NCBI GenBank assembly: GCA_009783295.1
Contig: WRHK01000026.1
Coordinates: 1-49,846, forward strand
Source of the DNA: Promicromonosporaceae bacterium
Lineage (GTDB): Bacteria; Actinomycetota; Actinomycetes; Actinomycetales; Cellulomonadaceae
Direction: 5' to 3'
Length of the DNA: 49,846 nt
The stretch's first letter is position 1, and every line of letters starts with the position of its first letter. Positions 23,632 through 31,797 of this stretch are shown one piece after another. The notes beneath the pieces were generated by a model. That model saw only the letters and a program-made list of their open reading frames with translations. It did not search any database and had not been told where the DNA came from. The position numbers and the translations under genes were made by a program.

Positions 23632-26231
23632 CGTGCCTCCTCGGGCTGGGGCTCGCGGACGGTCAGGACGGGCCCGGCGACGAGGACGCCGCGCTCGGCC
23701 GGGGTGGCGGGGCGCTTCTGGCCGCGCTCGGGCACGTAGGCGAGGTCCGGGTCGGGGGTGGTGGGGGCGTTGACGAAGCTGGAGAACCGGGCCAGCTTCT
23801 CTGGGTCGTCGAGCACGGCCTTCCACTCGTCCTCGTAGCCGGCGACGTGCTCGGCCATGGCGGCGTCCAGGTCGGCGCCGATGCCCAGGGAGTCCTCCAG
23901 CACGACGGCGCGGACCCCGTCCAGGCCGCCCTCGACGTCGTCGAGCCACGCCGCGCTGCGCTGCAGGCGGTCGGCGGTGCGCACGTAGTACAGGAGGAAG
24001 CGGTCGATGGTGCGCACCAGCTCGTCGTCGGTGAGGTCCTCGGCCAGCAGCCGGGCGTGCTTCGGGGAGAAGCCGCCGTTGCCGCCCACGTACAGGTTCC
24101 AGCCTTTCTCCGTGGCGATCACGCCCACGTCCTTGCCGCGCGCCTCCGCGCACTCGCGGGCGCAGCCCGACACGCCCAGCTTGAGCTTGTGCGGCGAGCG
24201 CAGGCCCCGGTAGCGCAGCTCGAGCCGCACCGCCATGCCCACCGAGTCCTGCACCCCGTAGCGGCACCACGTGGACCCCACGCACGACTTCACGGTGCGC
24301 AGCGACTTGCCGTAGGCGTGGCCGGACTCGAACCCGGCGTCGACCAGCCGCTTCCAGATCAGGGGCAGCTGCTCGATGCGCGCGCCGAACATGTCCACGC
24401 GCTGGCCGCCCGTGATCTTCGTGTACAGGCCGAAGTCGCGGGCGATCTCGCCGATCACGATGAGGCCCTCGGGGGTCACCTCGCCGCCCGGCATGCGCGG
24501 CACCACCGAGTAGGTGCCGTCCTTCTGCATGTTGGCCAGCACGTGGTCGTTGGTGTCCTGGAGCGTGGCCTGCTCCCCCGCCAGCACGTGCCCGTTGCCC
24601 AGGCTCGCCAGGATGGAGCCGATGACGGGGCGGCAGATGTCGCACCCGCGCCCGCCCTGCCCGAACCGGTCCAGGATCTCGGAGAACGTGTGCAGCCCCG
24701 CCACGCGCACCGCCTCGAACAGGCCCGCGCGGGACAGCGCGAAGTGCTCGCACAGGGCCTTGGAGACGGTGATGCCGGCCTTCTCCAGCTCGGCCGTGGC
24801 GATCTTCTTGACCAGCGGCAGGCACGACCCGCACGTGGTGCCCGCGCGGGTGCAGGCCTTGACGCCCGCCAGGTCCGTACAGCCGTGCTGGGTCACCGCC
24901 TCGCGGATGGTGCCCGCCGAGACGTTGTTGCACGAGCAGACGGCGGCGTCGTCGGGCAGCTCGAGCTGCGGGGCCGCGCCGGCGCCCTCCGGCAGCAGGT
25001 AGGCCGACGGGTCGCCCGGCAGGGTGGCGCCGAGCATCGGGCGCAGGCTCGCGTAGGGGGTGGCGTCGCCGACGAACACGCCGCCCAGCAGGGTGCGGGC
25101 GTCGTCGGACAGGACGAGCTTCTTGTACACGCCCGCGACGGGGTCGGCCCACACCACCTCGACGGAGCCCTCGCTGCGGGCGTGCGCGTCGCCGAAGCTC
25201 GCGACGTCCACGCCGTTCAGCTTGAGCTTGGTGGCCGTGTCGGCGCCCGGGAACGTGGCCTGGCCGCCCAGCAGGCGGTCCACGACCACCTCCGCCATCG
25301 CGTAGCCGGGGGCGACCAGGCCGTAGCAGACCCCCTCGACGGCGGCGACCTCGCCGATCGCGTGCACGTGCTCGTCGGCGGTGCGGCACGCCAGGTCGAC
25401 GACGGCGCCGCCGCGCGGGGCGACCTCCAGCCCGGCCGCGCGGGCCAGCTCGTCTCGGGGGCGCACGCCCGTGGCCAGCACGACGACGTCGACGTCCAGG
25501 CGGCCGCCGTCGGCGAACTCGAGGCGGCCCACGTGGCCCGTGCGGCGGTGCGGGCGCATCACCTGGGTGGCGCTGCTGCAGCGGACCCCGATGCCCTGGG
25601 CGTTGATGAGGCGGGCCAGGGCCTGGCCGCCGCCCAGGTCGGTCTGCACGTCCATGAGGTGGGAGCCGAACTGGATCACCGTGGCGTGCGCGCCCAGCGC
25701 CTTGAGGGCGCCCGCGGCCTCCAGGCCCAGCAGGCCGCCGCCGATCACGGCGCCGCGCACCGGCCGGGCCGGGTTGGCGGCACGCTTCTGCTCGACCCAG
25801 CCCCGCAGCGCCGCGACGTCGTCGATGGTGCGGTACACGAACACGCCCGGCAGGTCGGTGCCCGGGATGGGCGGCACCGCGGCGTACGAGCCGGTGGCCA
25901 GCACCAGCTCGTCGTACGGGTGCGTGCGGCCCAGGCGGTCGGTGACCGTGCGGGCCTCGCGGTCGATCGCCTCGACCTTCACGTCGCGGTGCAGGGTGAC
26001 CAGCGGGTCGGCCCACAGGGACCGGTCGCCCAGGGCGAGGTCGTCCGCGTCGCGCGCCTCGAAGTACTTGGTGAGCTGCACGCGGTCGTACGGCAGCCGC
26101 GGCTCCTCCGCAAACACGTCCACGTGCCACGTGCCGGCGTCGTCGCGGGCGCGCAGCGCCTCGACGAGCCGCTGGGCGACCATCCCGCCGCCGACGACGA
26201 CGAGCCTCCGGGGTGTCTGTGATCCGCTCAT
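23628..26231 (-). CDS. nirB: Nitrite reductase (NADH) large subunit
   Basis: This 867-residue enzyme reduces nitrite to ammonium with NADH. In order it has an FAD/NAD Rossmann half with VVVGGGMVAQRLVEAL (about residues 10-25), a second dinucleotide motif AVIGGGLLGLEAAGAL, a BFD-type [2Fe-2S] region CSCNNVSAGTI ... CGSCLP, and a sulfite/nitrite-reductase domain whose siroheme/[4Fe-4S] cysteines are in CVGSTWC and SGCAREC. All cluster ligands are intact. The length matches the family. ATG 26231 is six bases downstream of a -10 box, so the message is probably leaderless. Confidence 0.95.
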   Translation of the reverse strand: MSGSQTPRRLVVVGGGMVAQRLVEALRARDDAGTWHVDVFAEEPRLPYDRVQLTKYFEARDADDLALGDRSLWADPLVTLHRDVKVEAIDREARTVTDRLGRTHPYDELVLATGSYAAVPPIPGTDLPGVFVYRTIDDVAALRGWVEQKRAANPARPVRGAVIGGGLLGLEAAGALKALGAHATVIQFGSHLMDVQTDLGGGQALARLINAQGIGVRCSSATQVMRPHRRTGHVGRLEFADGGRLDVDVVVLATGVRPRDELARAAGLEVAPRGGAVVDLACRTADEHVHAIGEVAAVEGVCYGLVAPGYAMAEVVVDRLLGGQATFPGADTATKLKLNGVDVASFGDAHARSEGSVEVVWADPVAGVYKKLVLSDDARTLLGGVFVGDATPYASLRPMLGATLPGDPSAYLLPEGAGAAPQLELPDDAAVCSCNNVSAGTIREAVTQHGCTDLAGVKACTRAGTTCGSCLPLVKKIATAELEKAGITVSKALCEHFALSRAGLFEAVRVAGLHTFSEILDRFGQGGRGCDICRPVIGSILASLGNGHVLAGEQATLQDTNDHVLANMQKDGTYSVVPRMPGGEVTPEGLIVIGEIARDFGLYTKITGGQRVDMFGARIEQLPLIWKRLVDAGFESGHAYGKSLRTVKSCVGSTWCRYGVQDSVGMAVRLELRYRGLRSPHKLKLGVSGCARECAEARGKDVGVIATEKGWNLYVGGNGGFSPKHARLLAEDLTDDELVRTIDRFLLYYVRTADRLQRSAAWLDDVEGGLDGVRAVVLEDSLGIGADLDAAMAEHVAGYEDEWKAVLDDPEKLARFSSFVNAPTTPDPDLAYVPERGQKRPATPAERGVLVAGPVLTVREPQPEEAR

Positions 26232-26237
26232 GCACCG

Positions 26238-26280
26238 ACGGTAGGAACGCGCCGTTACCCCCGATCGCGCGGCCCGTTAC
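26238..26280 (-). promoter_or_regulatory. nirBD promoter with paired GlnR-like half-sites
   Basis: On the minus strand GTAAC occurs at 26276-26280 and again at 26254-26258, exactly 22 bp apart, the spacing of GlnR a-sites. Then come TTCC and the -10 box TACCGT (26238-26243), six bases before ATG 26231. The plus-strand text TAGGAA-N6-GTTAC recurs exactly upstream of the nas operon. Confidence 0.55.
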
Positions 26281-26298
26281 CCCGGCGGAACGATGTGC

Positions 26299-27390
26299 TC
26301 ACGCCCGCCCGCGCGGCGCTGTGAGGGCCGCGTACGTCGTGGCGGTCACGTCGGTCCAGCCGTCGTCGCGCAGGATCGCGGCCGCACCGCGCGAGCGCAG
26401 CCCCTGCTCGCACACCACCACGAGGGGGGCGTCGTAGGGGTGGTCGCCGAGCGCGGGCGGCAGCTCGCCGGCGGCAAGGTCCTCGAGCCGCACCCAGACG
26501 CCGCCGTCGACGGCGGGTGCGAGCCCGACGTCGACCACGAGCCCGCGCGAGATGGAACCCGGGACCCGCGAGATAGAGCCGGGGACCCGCGAGACAGAGC
26601 GTGCGGGCTCTGTCTCGCGCTCGGCGGGCTCTGTCTCGCGGGGTGGGGTCAGCGGGATCGTGTCCCACGTCGACGTGCGGGCGTCGTACGTCAGCAGGCG
26701 GCCCAGGGCCGGGGCGCCCGTGCCCGTCAGCAGCTTGACCGCCTCGACCGCCATCGTCGAGCCCACGACGCCGCACGCCGGGGCCAGCACGCCCGCCGTC
26801 GCGCACGACTCGCCCTCCGCCGGCTGGTCCCCGAACACGTCCCGGTAGGTCAGCGCGCCCTCCGGTGCCGCCGACCACCACACGCTCACCTGCCCGTCCC
26901 AGCCGAGCACCGTGCCCCACACGACCGGCAGGCCCAGCCGTGCGGCGGCGTCGCCGATCGCGTACCGCGTCTCGAACGTGTCGCACGCGTCCACGACCAG
27001 GTGGTACCCGGCCAGCAGCCCCTCGGCGTTCTCGGCCGTCAGGCGCACCGGGTGCTCGACCACCTCGAGGTCCGAGCGCAGCGCCCGCAGCGACGCGGCC
27101 GCCGACGCCGTCTTGCGCGCCCCGACGTCGCGGGCACCGTGGAGCACCTGCCGCTGCAGGTTGGACGGCTCGACGACGTCGTCGTCCACCACGCCCAGCG
27201 TGCCGACGCCCGCCGCGGCCAGGTACTGCAGCACCGGCGAGCCGAGGCCGCCCGCCCCGACCACGAGCACGCGCGCCGCCGCCAGCCGTGCCTGCGCCGC
27301 CGGGCCGAACCCGTCCAGCAGCAGGTGGCGCGCCGACCGGCGCCGCTGGGCGGCGTCGAGGTCGCGGCCGGACGGCACCAGCGGGTTCAT
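26299..27390 (-). CDS. moeB: MoeB/ThiF-type adenylyltransferase with rhodanese-like domain
   Basis: The protein has 363 residues. The E1-like domain (about residues 10-245) has the ATP-binding VLVVGAGGLGSPVLQYLAAA and VVDDDVVEPSNLQRQVLH and activates the C-terminal Gly of a sulfur carrier such as MoaD. The first zinc CxxC normally after the catalytic region is replaced by TYRDVF, a variant also seen in other actinobacterial members. A short rhodanese-like domain (about 285-363) keeps the active-site CEQGLRS. The linker at about residues 251-282 is encoded by a repeat array giving 7-residue repeats (RETEPAE, SISRVPG). It is the last gene of the nas-moco operon, with ATG 27390 overlapping the previous stop. 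Confidence 0.85.
   Translation of the reverse strand: MNPLVPSGRDLDAAQRRRSARHLLLDGFGPAAQARLAAARVLVVGAGGLGSPVLQYLAAAGVGTLGVVDDDVVEPSNLQRQVLHGARDVGARKTASAAASLRALRSDLEVVEHPVRLTAENAEGLLAGYHLVVDACDTFETRYAIGDAAARLGLPVVWGTVLGWDGQVSVWWSAAPEGALTYRDVFGDQPAEGESCATAGVLAPACGVVGSTMAVEAVKLLTGTGAPALGRLLTYDARTSTWDTIPLTPPRETEPAERETEPARSVSRVPGSISRVPGSISRGLVVDVGLAPAVDGGVWVRLEDLAAGELPPALGDHPYDAPLVVVCEQGLRSRGAAAILRDDGWTDVTATTYAALTAPRGRA
26547..26639. repeat. In-frame 21-bp-period inverted repeat array inside moeB
   Basis: Three units with core GCGAGATAGAGC or a close variant begin at 26547, 26568 and 26589 (exact 21-bp period). Two inverted units, GCTCTGTCTCGC, begin at 26607 and 26628 (again 21 bp). These are the same cores as in the array at 5814-6054, where the period is 20 bp. 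Here the period equals seven codons, so the reading frame is kept and a 7-residue repeat is encoded between two protein domains. Confidence 0.9.
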
Positions 27391-28352
27391 CCCAGCGCCC
27401 CGACCCATTCCGTGGTCCCGTCGGTGAAGCCCTGCTCCTTCCAGATGGGCACCTCGGCCTTGAGCTCGTCGACCAGGTCGGCCACCGCGGCGAACGACGC
27501 GCGCCGGTGCCCCGAGGCGACGGCGGCGACCACGGCGACGTCGCCCACGGCCAGCAGCCCCACGCGGTGCACCACGGCCACCCGCAGCCGGTCGCCGGTC
27601 GCGGCTGCGACACGCTCGCCCACCCGCCGGGCCACGGCCTCCAGGACGGTGGCGGCGTCGGGGTGGGCCTCGTAGGCCAGGGCGGTGACGCCGCGGCCCT
27701 CGTCGTGGTCGCGCACGTACCCGGTGAAGGTGGCGACGGCGCCGCAGCGGTCGTCGCGCACCAGGGTGACCAGGGCGTCCAGGTCGAGGGGGGTGTCGAC
27801 GACGTCGGCCAGCAGGACGGCCGCGTCGCCCGACGGCGCGGCGTGCGCGGGCTCCGCGTCGCCGTGGTGGTGGTCGCCGCCGGCGAGCTGCGAGACGGCG
27901 TGGTGCAGCACGGGCGCCAGGGCGTCGAGCCCGTCCGTCACCGCACCGGGCGACCCGGGCAGGTTGACCACGAGCGTGCGCCCCGCGACGCCCGCGATCG
28001 CGCGGGACAACGCCGCGGCGGGCACCGCCGCGACCGACGCGGCGCGCACCAGCTCGGCGAGACCCGGCACCTCGCGGTCGACGACGGCGCGCGTCGCCTC
28101 GGGGGTGCGGTCGGTGGGCGCCAGCCCAGTGCCGCCGCTCGTCACCACCAGCGCGGGGGCGTCGGCGTGCAGCAGGTCGGCGAGGGCGGCGCGCACGGGG
28201 TCGCCGTCGGGCACGACCCGCACCGCCGTCACGGCGAACCCGTGCGCCTCGAGCCAGGCGCGCGCGGCCGGGCCGGAGCGGTCCTCGTAGAGCCCGGCGG
28301 AGGCGCGGTCCGACGCGACGACGACCGCCGCGCGCGGCAGGTGCCCGCTCAC
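27387..28352 (-). CDS. moaE: MogA/MoaB-MoaE fusion, molybdenum cofactor synthesis
   Basis: This 321-residue fusion starts at GTG 28352 inside the moaC stop. The N-terminal part (about residues 1-160) is MogA/MoaB-like, with VVASDRASAG, VVTSGGTGLAPTDRTPEAT and VVNLPGSPGAV; it adenylylates molybdopterin. After a His/Asp-rich linker (HHHGD), the MoaE domain (about 180-321) has GAVATFTGYVRDH, LAYEAHPDAA, VVHRVGLLAVGD and the C-terminal KAEVPIWKEQ with catalytic Lys; it is the large subunit of molybdopterin synthase. The fusion joins two non-consecutive steps and is known in actinobacteria. Confidence 0.9.
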   Translation of the reverse strand: MSGHLPRAAVVVASDRASAGLYEDRSGPAARAWLEAHGFAVTAVRVVPDGDPVRAALADLLHADAPALVVTSGGTGLAPTDRTPEATRAVVDREVPGLAELVRAASVAAVPAAALSRAIAGVAGRTLVVNLPGSPGAVTDGLDALAPVLHHAVSQLAGGDHHHGDAEPAHAAPSGDAAVLLADVVDTPLDLDALVTLVRDDRCGAVATFTGYVRDHDEGRGVTALAYEAHPDAATVLEAVARRVGERVAAATGDRLRVAVVHRVGLLAVGDVAVVAAVASGHRRASFAAVADLVDELKAEVPIWKEQGFTDGTTEWVGALG

Positions 28353-28843
28353 GGTCGGCTCCAGTCGCCGGACTTGCCACCCGACTTGGCCACGACGCGC
28401 ACGTCGGTGAGCACGGCCTCGCGGTCGACGGCCTTGATCATGTCGTAGACCGTCAGCCCCGCCACCGTCACGGCGGTCAGGGCCTCCATCTCGACGCCGG
28501 TGCGCCCGCGCGTGCGGACGGTCGCGGTGATCTCGACCCGGTCGCCGGCGGGCACCACGTCGACCTCGACGCCCGACAGCGGCAGCGGGTGGCACAGCGG
28601 CACCAGGTCCGGGGTGCGCTTGGCGCCCATGATCCCGGCGATGCGGGCCGTGGCGACCGCCTCGCCCTTGGGCAGGTCGCCCGTGGAGATGCGCTCGACG
28701 ACGTCGGGCCGGGTGCGCAGCACGCCCACCGCCGTGGCCTCGCGCACGGTCGCGTCCTTGGCCGACACGTCGACCATGTGCGCGGCGCCGTCGGCGCGGT
28801 AGTGGCTCAGACCCCCGGTCTGGTCGGGGCCCGTCTCGGTCAT
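28349..28843 (-). CDS. moaC: Cyclic pyranopterin monophosphate synthase
   Basis: This 164-residue enzyme converts the MoaA product to cyclic pyranopterin monophosphate. Conserved stretches MVDVSAKDATVREA, GDLPKGEAVATARIAGIMGAK, VPLCHPLPLSGVEVDV and GVEMEALTAVTVAGLTVYDM are all present, including the catalytic Lys and His positions. Both ends overlap neighbours by four bases (moeA-1 upstream, mogA-moaE downstream). The matching MoaA is encoded about 20 kb away at the right end of the window. Confidence 0.95.
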   Translation of the reverse strand: MTETGPDQTGGLSHYRADGAAHMVDVSAKDATVREATAVGVLRTRPDVVERISTGDLPKGEAVATARIAGIMGAKRTPDLVPLCHPLPLSGVEVDVVPAGDRVEITATVRTRGRTGVEMEALTAVTVAGLTVYDMIKAVDREAVLTDVRVVAKSGGKSGDWSRP

Positions 28844-30186
28844 GCGATCTCCCAGCAGTCGACGACGTCGCCGGCCTCCAGGCGGGCGACGCCGGGCGGC
28901 ACGTGCACCAGAACCGTAGCGGCGGCCAGGTGGGCGAGCAGGTGCGACCCCGGTCCGCCCACCATGCGCACCCGGCCGTCGTCGTCGATCCGGCCCCGGC
29001 GCACCTGCAGCAGCGCGGGCGGCGAGTCCAGCGGCTCGGCGAGCGGCGCGCGCACCACGGGCCGCCGGGCGGGCACCGCCCCGGTGGCCGCCGCGAGCAC
29101 GGGGCGCAGGAACAGCTCGAACGACACGAGGGCGGAGACGGGATTGCCGGGGAACGCGACCACGGGCACCGTGGACGGTGCGGCTCCCGGGGGAACCGGC
29201 CCCGGAACTCCCCCGGGGGCCGCCCCGGCGGCGAGCTGCCCGTGGCCCTGCGGGCCGCCCGGCTGCATGGCGACGGCGCCGAACCAGGCGTCGGTGAGGG
29301 TCTGGCGCACCACCTCGTAGGCGCCCGCCGAGACGCCGCCCGTGGTGACCACCAGGTCGGCGCGGGGCTCGGCGGCGGCCGCGGCCAGCACGGCGCGCAG
29401 CGCGTCGGGGTCGTCGGGCACGACCCGGGCCGTGACGGCAGCCCCCACCTGCGCGAGCGCGGCCGCGAGCGCCGCCCCGTTGGCGTCGTACACCTGGGCG
29501 GGGCCGAGGGGCGCTCCGACGGGGGCGAGCTCGGTGCCGGTGGACACGAGCAGCACGCGGGGCGGGCGCAACACCTCGACGGTGGTGACGCCGGCGGCGA
29601 CGAGGGCGCCGAGCTGGGCGGGGCCGAGGGGTGCGCCGGCGGGGAGCACGACGTCGCCGGCGGCGACGTCGCACCCGGCGGCCCGGACGTAGGTGCCGGG
29701 CGGGACCGGCGCGGTGAAGGCGACGTCGTCGAGGTCGAAGCGGGGCGGGGTGGCGTCCTCGACGCGGACGACGGCGTCGGCGCCGTCGGGCACGGGGGCG
29801 CCGGTCATGACGGGCACGGCGGTCCCGGCGGGCAGGGGCGGGGGGACGGTGCCGGCGGGCACGGGGGCGCCGACGGGCAGCCGGACGGGCGCGCCGGGGC
29901 GAGCGCCGGCGAGGTCGGCGGCGCGGACGGCGAACCCGTCCATCTGGGAGTTGTCGAAGCCGGGCAGGGCGACGCGGGCGACGGCGTCGGCGGCGAGGCG
30001 GCGCGGCGGCAGGGACCCGAGCGGGCCGGCGGCGAGCAGGTCGGCGACGGCGAGCGTCTCGGGGCCGCGGGCCGCGAGCGCCGGGCCGATCAGGGCTGCG
30101 ACCTGCGCGGCGTGCTCCGCGACGGGGCGCCGGCCGGCGGGGGCACCCTCGCTCGTGTGTCGTGCCTGGTCGTGCGTGTGTGCCAC
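28840..30186 (-). CDS. moeA: Molybdopterin molybdenumtransferase, copy 1
   Basis: The protein has 448 residues from GTG 30186, with GAGAGGG seven bases upstream. MoeA inserts molybdate into adenylylated molybdopterin. FDNSQMDGFAVRAADL (about residues 76-91), VMTGAPVPDGADAVV, VSTGTELAPVG, VVTTGGVSAGAYEVVRQ and FPGNPVSALVSFELF are present. Between AMQPGGPQGHGQL and the PGNPVS loop there is a Gly/Pro/Ala-rich insert of roughly 17-19 residues (about 320-338) encoded by a 44-bp palindrome. It is the fourth gene of the nas-moco operon, 12 bp after nasB. It is more canonical than the second MoeA at 46598. Confidence 0.92.
   Translation of the reverse strand: MAHTHDQARHTSEGAPAGRRPVAEHAAQVAALIGPALAARGPETLAVADLLAAGPLGSLPPRRLAADAVARVALPGFDNSQMDGFAVRAADLAGARPGAPVRLPVGAPVPAGTVPPPLPAGTAVPVMTGAPVPDGADAVVRVEDATPPRFDLDDVAFTAPVPPGTYVRAAGCDVAAGDVVLPAGAPLGPAQLGALVAAGVTTVEVLRPPRVLLVSTGTELAPVGAPLGPAQVYDANGAALAAALAQVGAAVTARVVPDDPDALRAVLAAAAAEPRADLVVTTGGVSAGAYEVVRQTLTDAWFGAVAMQPGGPQGHGQLAAGAAPGGVPGPVPPGAAPSTVPVVAFPGNPVSALVSFELFLRPVLAAATGAVPARRPVVRAPLAEPLDSPPALLQVRRGRIDDDGRVRMVGGPGSHLLAHLAAATVLVHVPPGVARLEAGDVVDCWEIA
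29180..29223. repeat. 44-bp palindrome inserted in moeA-1 coding sequence
   Basis: Arms 29180-29193 and 29210-29223 are 14 bp long and match at 13 of 14 positions, with a 16-base loop that can itself pair (ACCGG/CCGG). It encodes a Gly/Pro/Ala-rich loop just before the conserved PGNPVS motif, where other MoeA proteins have only a few residues. Confidence 0.65.
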
Positions 30187-30198
30187 CCGTGCACCCTC

Positions 30199-31797
30199 TC
30201 ACACGGGCTCGGCCACGGTCTCCCCCTCGGCGGCCCGGGATCGCGCGAGCCAGCCGCACAGCCCGCCGACGGCGTCGGCGCAGCCGCCGCACCCGGTGGT
30301 GGCGCGCGTGGCCCGGGCGACGGCGGGCACGTCGCGCGCGCCGTCGTCGACGGCGCAGGCGATGTCGTGCTTGGTGACGCCGTTGCAGCGGCAGACGACG
30401 GCGTCGTCGGGCATGTGCTCGGGGCTGGTGGCGGGTGCGGTGGCGGGGGCCACGGGGGTGAGCAGCAGGAACGCGGGGTCGGCGGGCACGGGGGTGCGGC
30501 GGGTGTATGCGGCGGTGAGGTCGGCGGCGACGCGGGCGTCGCCGACGCACGTGGCGCCGACGAGCGCGCCGTCGGCGACGACGGCCTCGACCCAGCGCCC
30601 GGCGGCGGGGTCGGCGAGGCGCACGGCGCGCTCCCCGGGGGCGGGGGTGCGGCCGGCGCCGCAGGCGCCCATGGCGACGACCGACAGGGCGCCGGCCTTG
30701 ACCTTGACGACGTCGGTGCCGCGGGTCTCCACGCCGCGGTCGGTGGGGGTGCGGGTGGCGAGCACGGCGCCGAGGCGCACGGCGGCGGACGGCCCGGCGC
30801 CCTCCCACGGCCCGCGCAGGTGGACGCGGTGGGCAGCGGGGGGCTCGGGCGTGGTCGCCCATCGCTCGGCGAGCCGCCGGGCCTGGTCCCACCCCTCGGC
30901 GACGAGCCCGCGCGACCCCTCGGGCGGCTGCGCGCAGTCGCCGACGGCGTGCACGTGTGGGTCGTCGACGCTGGCCAGGTCGTGCCCGACGACGACGCCG
31001 CGGTCCACGGTGAGCCCGGCGGCGGCGGCGAGCGCCACGTCGGGGGCCGTGCCGCAGGCCAGCACGACGAGCCCGGCGGCGAGCACCTCGCCGGGCCCCT
31101 CGGCGCCCCGTGCGAGCCGCACCCCCACGGCACGCCCGCCCACCACGAGCACCTCGGCGGGCCGCGCGCCGGCCACGACGCGCACCCCGGCCGCCTCCAG
31201 GGCGGCGGCGAGCACCTGCCCGGCGCCCGCGTCGAGCTGGCGGTCCATCGGCGTGGCGGCGCCGTGCACGAGCGCCACCTGCAGGCCGCGGGCGGCCAGG
31301 CCGAGGGCGGCCTCGACGCCCAGCACCCCGCCACCCACCACGACGGCCCGGGGCGCGTTGAGCGTGGCGGCGACGATCTCGCGGGCGTCGTCGAGCGTGC
31401 GCAGCGCGTGCACGCCCGCGGGCAGGTGCTCCAGGCCCGGCAGGTCGGGCACGCGGGCGCGCGACCCCGTGGCGAGCACCAGCCGGTCGTACGGGTGGGC
31501 GGTGCCGTCGTCGGCGAGGACCACGCGCGCGGCCCGGTCGATGCCCGCGGCGGCGACGCCACGCAGCACGCGGGCCCGCCCGGCGGGCAGGGGCATGCCG
31601 ATCGCGGCGACCTCGGTGCGGCCGGCCACGACGTCGGACAGCAGCACCCTGTTGTACGGCTCGTACTCCTCGGCGCCCAGCACGGTGACGTCGAGGGCGC
31701 CGTCGGGGTCGCGGCGCTCGAGCTCGTCGACCAGGCGGGCGCCCACCATGCCGAACCCGACCACCACCACCCGCAGCGGGACCCGTCGCTCGCTCAT
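30199..31797 (-). CDS. nasB: NasB-like FAD/[2Fe-2S] electron-transfer subunit of nitrate reductase
   Basis: This 532-residue protein resembles the reductase half of NirB without the siroheme domain. It has FAD motif VVVGFGMVGARLVDEL (about residues 11-26), NAD motif VVVGGGVLGVEAALGL, AVGDCAQ, and near the C-terminus a BFD-like [2Fe-2S] domain CRCNGVTKHDI ... TTGCGGC. It should pass electrons from NAD(P)H to NasA encoded upstream. ATG 31797 has GAGGAGG and overlaps the nasA stop. Length and domain order fit actinobacterial assimilatory nitrate reductase partners. Confidence 0.85.
   Translation of the reverse strand: MSERRVPLRVVVVGFGMVGARLVDELERRDPDGALDVTVLGAEEYEPYNRVLLSDVVAGRTEVAAIGMPLPAGRARVLRGVAAAGIDRAARVVLADDGTAHPYDRLVLATGSRARVPDLPGLEHLPAGVHALRTLDDAREIVAATLNAPRAVVVGGGVLGVEAALGLAARGLQVALVHGAATPMDRQLDAGAGQVLAAALEAAGVRVVAGARPAEVLVVGGRAVGVRLARGAEGPGEVLAAGLVVLACGTAPDVALAAAAGLTVDRGVVVGHDLASVDDPHVHAVGDCAQPPEGSRGLVAEGWDQARRLAERWATTPEPPAAHRVHLRGPWEGAGPSAAVRLGAVLATRTPTDRGVETRGTDVVKVKAGALSVVAMGACGAGRTPAPGERAVRLADPAAGRWVEAVVADGALVGATCVGDARVAADLTAAYTRRTPVPADPAFLLLTPVAPATAPATSPEHMPDDAVVCRCNGVTKHDIACAVDDGARDVPAVARATRATTGCGGCADAVGGLCGWLARSRAAEGETVAEPV

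Noticed and set aside
26547-26639. Frameshift or pseudogenisation of moeB by repeat insertion
   Set aside because: The frame is open through the array because each period is 21 bp, and the rhodanese-like domain with CEQGLRS follows in frame.
27391-28380. Extension of the moeB frame upstream of 27390
   Set aside because: The extension translates to Arg/Ala-rich text opposite the codon pattern of mogA-moaE, which clearly occupies this DNA in another frame on the same strand.
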